Source: JACDAS01 sp046262415 (GTDB lineage: Bacteria; Actinomycetota; Thermoleophilia; Gaiellales; Gaiellaceae). Taken from it: a stretch of 41,435 nucleotides of DNA. A program made the translations under genes and the position numbers. The notes beneath the pieces were generated by a model. The model was not told where the DNA came from. It made no database searches and worked only from the letters and a program-made list of their open reading frames with translations. The stretch lies in assembly GCA_046262415.1 (NCBI GenBank), contig JBHEMU010000010.1:1-41435 (forward strand), in the 5' to 3' direction. How positions within the stretch are numbered: position 1 is the stretch's first letter; each line of letters begins with the position of its first letter. Shown here in pieces: positions 39,293-41,435 of the stretch.

Positions 39293-41011
39293 TCAGGCGG
39301 CTTCGACGGCGCGAAGGTGCGTGCCGGTGCCGAGGACGGCGGGCTCGAAGCGGAAGAGCTGCTCGAGCGCGTCGATCACGCGCGGGCAGAACTGGGTGCC
39401 CGAATGCGCGCGCATCTCGTCGAGCGCAGCGGTGATGCTCCGGCCGCGCCGGTAGGGGCGGTCGCTCGTGAGCGCGTCGAGGGCATCGGCGACGAGGACG
39501 ATCCGGGCGGGCAGCGGGATGGTCTCGCCGCTGAGTCCCTTCGGATACCCGGCGCCGTCGATGCGCTCGTGGCTCGACTCGGCGATCTGGAGCACGAACG
39601 GATGCAGGTCGACGTCCTTGAGGATGAACGCCGAGATGACCGGATGCTCCTTCATCACCTTCCACTCCTCGTCGTCGAGCGGCCCGGGCTTGTGGAGGAT
39701 GCGCTCGGGGATTCCGATCTTGCCGATGTCGTGCAGGAGGGCGCCGATCTCGATCGCCTCGAGGTCCGACGCGGAGTAGCCCAGACGGCGCCCGAGCGCG
39801 ACCGACACCTCGGCCACCCGCTCGGTGTGGCCGCCCGTGTAGTAGTCCTTGGCCTCCATGCTGCGCGACAGCGCCGCGATCGTGGCCAGGTGCTTCTTGC
39901 GGACCTTCTCGACGAGCTCGGTGCTCTCGAGCGCGGTCGAGAGCTGGGGCAGGATCGCGTCGCGGAGCCGCTGCCAGCGCTCCTCGTCGAAGTCCGCGCC
40001 CTCGGAGAGTGAGAGCGATCCGATGCGATTGCCCGCCGCGAGAAGACCGATGCCCGCGCCGTCGCCGCCGACCTCGATCCGCGCCTGCGCGCCTGTCAGG
40101 CGCCCGAGCGCCTCCTCGGCGTAGGAGACGAGCGTGCTCCGGTCGTGTGCGCGCGCCGAGAGCCCGCCGGCGAACTGGAAGAGCTCGTTCAGGTCTTCGT
40201 TCCGCTCCGCCAGCTGCTGGTTCGCCACGCCGAGCGCGCGGTTCTTCTCGCGCACCTCCTCGACGGCATCGCGCGTGTGGTTCTGGTACTGGCGGACGGA
40301 GATGACGAGCAGGACCGGCGGCAGGGCGAACGCGAGCAGACCCGAGATGCCCGTCTTCTCGTAGGCGATCGCGGTGGCGACGGCGAGTGGCCCGAAGGCG
40401 AGCACGTGGAAGCGCGCCCAGTGGAACCGCTCCCGCCAGACCTCTTGAATCGTCAGTCCCTCGGACAGGCTCATCGCCACGCAGAGCAGGCCGTTGTTGA
40501 CGATGCCGTACGCCAGGCCGGCGACCGACGCGGCCGCGAGGGTGACCGCGGTCGAGTCGGCGAGCGGGTCGAGCACGACGAACACCGCCGCGCCGGCGGC
40601 CGTGGAGAGCGTGAAGTTCGCGGCGTCGAAGATCGCCTTGTGGAGGGCACCGCGCCTGCGGGCCCACTGCAGGACCGCCGCGACGAAGGCGATCAGCACC
40701 GCCGGTCCGGCGCCCAGCGAGAAGGCTGCGGCGAGCAGGCCGATGGCGGAGACGCCGATGCTGCCCTTGCCGTAGACCTCGACGGAGAGCAGCTGCAGGC
40801 AGAGCGCGAGCAGGACGAACGTGGCCGCCTTGACGGGATGGTCTGCGAAGACGTGGAGCGCGGGCGGGCCCAGGAGCACGAGACACGTGCTCGCTGCGAT
40901 CGCGGCCAGCGTGATCAGCAGGCTGACTGCCGAGCCGGCATCCTTGGCTGGCCGGGTGCTCACGGGCGAAGGGCGGAACGGACGCGTGCGCGCATGTTCT
41001 AGTTCTCGCAC
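39293..41011 (-). CDS. Membrane HD-GYP protein (putative c-di-GMP phosphodiesterase)
   Basis: The 572-residue protein begins with about seven hydrophobic helices (residues 28-240), an uncharacterised membrane sensor module. A coiled region (245-275) and a GAF-like domain (about 275-360) follow, then an HD-GYP domain (about 372-550). Motifs are H395 in YTGGHTERVAEVS, HD at 427-428 in LLHDIGKIGIPE, H456, and HERIDGAGYPKGL at 481-493. The usual HHE metal pair reads SHE (S480), so one expected ligand is missing and activity is uncertain. The C-terminal VLVADALDALTSDRPYR is conserved. The start is taken as GTG 41011; GTG 40963 would also leave all helices intact. It sits between two SSSWN-tail genes, all on the minus strand. 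Confidence 0.88.
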   Translation of the reverse strand: MRELEHARTRPFRPSPVSTRPAKDAGSAVSLLITLAAIAASTCLVLLGPPALHVFADHPVKAATFVLLALCLQLLSVEVYGKGSIGVSAIGLLAAAFSLGAGPAVLIAFVAAVLQWARRRGALHKAIFDAANFTLSTAAGAAVFVVLDPLADSTAVTLAAASVAGLAYGIVNNGLLCVAMSLSEGLTIQEVWRERFHWARFHVLAFGPLAVATAIAYEKTGISGLLAFALPPVLLVISVRQYQNHTRDAVEEVREKNRALGVANQQLAERNEDLNELFQFAGGLSARAHDRSTLVSYAEEALGRLTGAQARIEVGGDGAGIGLLAAGNRIGSLSLSEGADFDEERWQRLRDAILPQLSTALESTELVEKVRKKHLATIAALSRSMEAKDYYTGGHTERVAEVSVALGRRLGYSASDLEAIEIGALLHDIGKIGIPERILHKPGPLDDEEWKVMKEHPVISAFILKDVDLHPFVLQIAESSHERIDGAGYPKGLSGETIPLPARIVLVADALDALTSDRPYRRGRSITAALDEMRAHSGTQFCPRVIDALEQLFRFEPAVLGTGTHLRAVEAA

Positions 41012-41101
41012 GTCCCGCCTGACCGCGTCACACCTTTTCGGGGGAGGCCACCGTCCCCCGACGGAGGGCTTCTGCTCAGCCCACCCGCGTCGGACGGGGG
41101 C
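41012..41101 (-). other. 90-bp leader/intergenic region before the HD-GYP gene
   Basis: Minus-strand sequence between the SSSWN copy-2 stop and the HD-GYP start. It can form CCGTC-GGGG-GACGG and, alternatively, a GGGGG/CCCCC pairing with the downstream TCCCCC run. It could be the terminator of the upstream gene. I compared it by eye with the known c-di-GMP riboswitch pattern and saw no match. Confidence 0.35.
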
Positions 41102-41435
41102 TCAGTCCCAGCTGGAGCTGTTCCAGGAGGAGCCGTTCCAGCTGGACGAGTTCCAGCTGGAGCTGTTCCACGACGACGAGTTCCAGGAGGAGCTGTTCCA
41201 GGAGGACGAGTTCCAGCTGGAGGAGTTCCAACTCGAGCTGTTCCAGCTGGACGAGTTCCAGGAGGAGGAGTTCCACGAGCTCGAGTTCCAGCTCGAGGCG
41301 ACCGTGGTGCCGGTCAGGCAGAGCGAGCCGGGCGCGCAGACGAGCGCCGGCACGCCCTGGTTGGCCAGGCCGGGCGTGATCGTCGTCATCACCCGGTCGA
41401 TGGCGAGGCTTGGCGTCGCGGAGAGCAGCACCGCC
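41102..41435 (-). CDS. Second SSSWN-tail exported protein, 3' part only (probable subtilase)
   Basis: The frame is open to the window edge and ends at the TGA at 41104-41102. The visible 110 residues begin AVLLSATPSLAIDRVMTTIT, then ANQGVPALVCAPGSLC. The last segment is nearly identical to the linker of the subtilase at 37634-39217 (ANQGVPALVCAPGSLC there too, with the same Cys pair). Thirteen pentapeptides follow: ASSWN, ten SSSWN, GSSWN and SSSWD. The preceding ATPSLAIDRV resembles the end of a subtilase domain (cf. the helix after the catalytic Ser), so a second S8 protease is likely, but the catalytic part is outside the window. Confidence 0.8.
   Translation of the reverse strand, partial: AVLLSATPSLAIDRVMTTITPGLANQGVPALVCAPGSLCLTGTTVASSWNSSSWNSSSWNSSSWNSSSWNSSSWNSSSWNSSSWNSSSWNSSSWNSSSWNGSSWNSSSWD
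41105..41299 (-). repeat. 13 tandem 15-bp units encoding SSSWN variants (copy 2)
   Basis: The units are in the same phase and of the same design as copy 1, with TGGAAC constant except in the last unit (TGGGAC, Asp). One unit starts with Gly and the first with Ala. Ser codons are again mixed AGC and TCN. The unit order does not match copy 1, so the arrays expanded or were shuffled separately after duplication. Confidence 0.93.

Noticed and set aside
41012..41101. c-di-GMP riboswitch before the HD-GYP gene
   Set aside because: A GC-rich leader with possible stems is present, but the conserved GEMM segments (GGCAAACC-type and the GAAA tetraloop receptor pattern) are not seen.

Overview
The window comes from a high-GC actinobacterial chromosome, most likely class Thermoleophilia (Gaiellales/Solirubrobacterales type). 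The grounds are very GC-rich third codon positions, many GTG and TTG starts, an actinobacterial integration host factor (mIHF) beside gmk and rpoZ, and several start codons placed 6-9 nt after a TANNNT box, as expected for leaderless mRNAs. The class assignment is inference from gene content; no database search was possible.

Layout. (1) 1-1255: the tail and right end of an ISL3-type insertion sequence, then two AT-richer orphan genes, the first probably cut at its 5' end by the element. (2) 1404-5128: RNase Z, a DUF2007 protein, a secreted P-domain protein and an M29 aminopeptidase. A lipoprotein alpha/beta hydrolase follows on the minus strand (5133-5885). (3) 5980-14694: a compact pyrimidine operon, pyrR-pyrB-pyrC-carA-carB-pyrK-pyrD, nearly every junction overlapping. 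It is preceded by a PyrR-binding RNA hairpin and two small upstream ORFs joined by ATGA overlaps. pyrE and pyrF are absent. (4) 14763-18692: mihF-gmk-rpoZ-coaBC, a sugar-nucleotidyltransferase, a TPR protein and dtd. (5) 18742-22899: rimP-nusA-ylxR-infB behind a leader with two mutually exclusive hairpins, one terminator-like. (6) 22900-26178: an accessory insert holding an RCC1-repeat exported protein and a CHASE3-GAF-GGDEF diguanylate cyclase. (7) 26273-34255: the translation/RNA cluster resumes with ylxP, rbfA, nrnA, truB and ribF. It is interrupted by a zinc-ribbon gene and a gamma-glutamyltransferase, then continues with rpsO and pnp, separated by a long RNase III-type hairpin. (8) 34357-37594: M16 protease, dapB, a GFA-domain protein and dapA. 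(9) 37634-41435, minus strand: a secreted subtilase ending in 14 SSSWN pentapeptides, a membrane HD-GYP protein, and the 3' end of a second gene with 13 SSSWN-type pentapeptides that runs off the window.

How the parts work together. The pyr genes take bicarbonate, glutamine and aspartate to orotate under PyrR control. The nusA/infB/rbfA/truB/pnp genes handle transcription, ribosome assembly, initiation and RNA turnover. dapB and dapA feed lysine and peptidoglycan synthesis. The GGDEF and HD-GYP proteins are potential makers and breakers of c-di-GMP. Their neighbours are exported repeat proteins, and the GGDEF gene shares a near-identical 23-bp upstream element and an identical post-stop motif with the first SSSWN subtilase gene. 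The most novel signals are the PyrR hairpin with its chain of coupled upstream ORFs, the switch-like rimP leader, the paired SSSWN proteins flanking an HD-GYP gene, and a zinc-finger-like tail on NusA.
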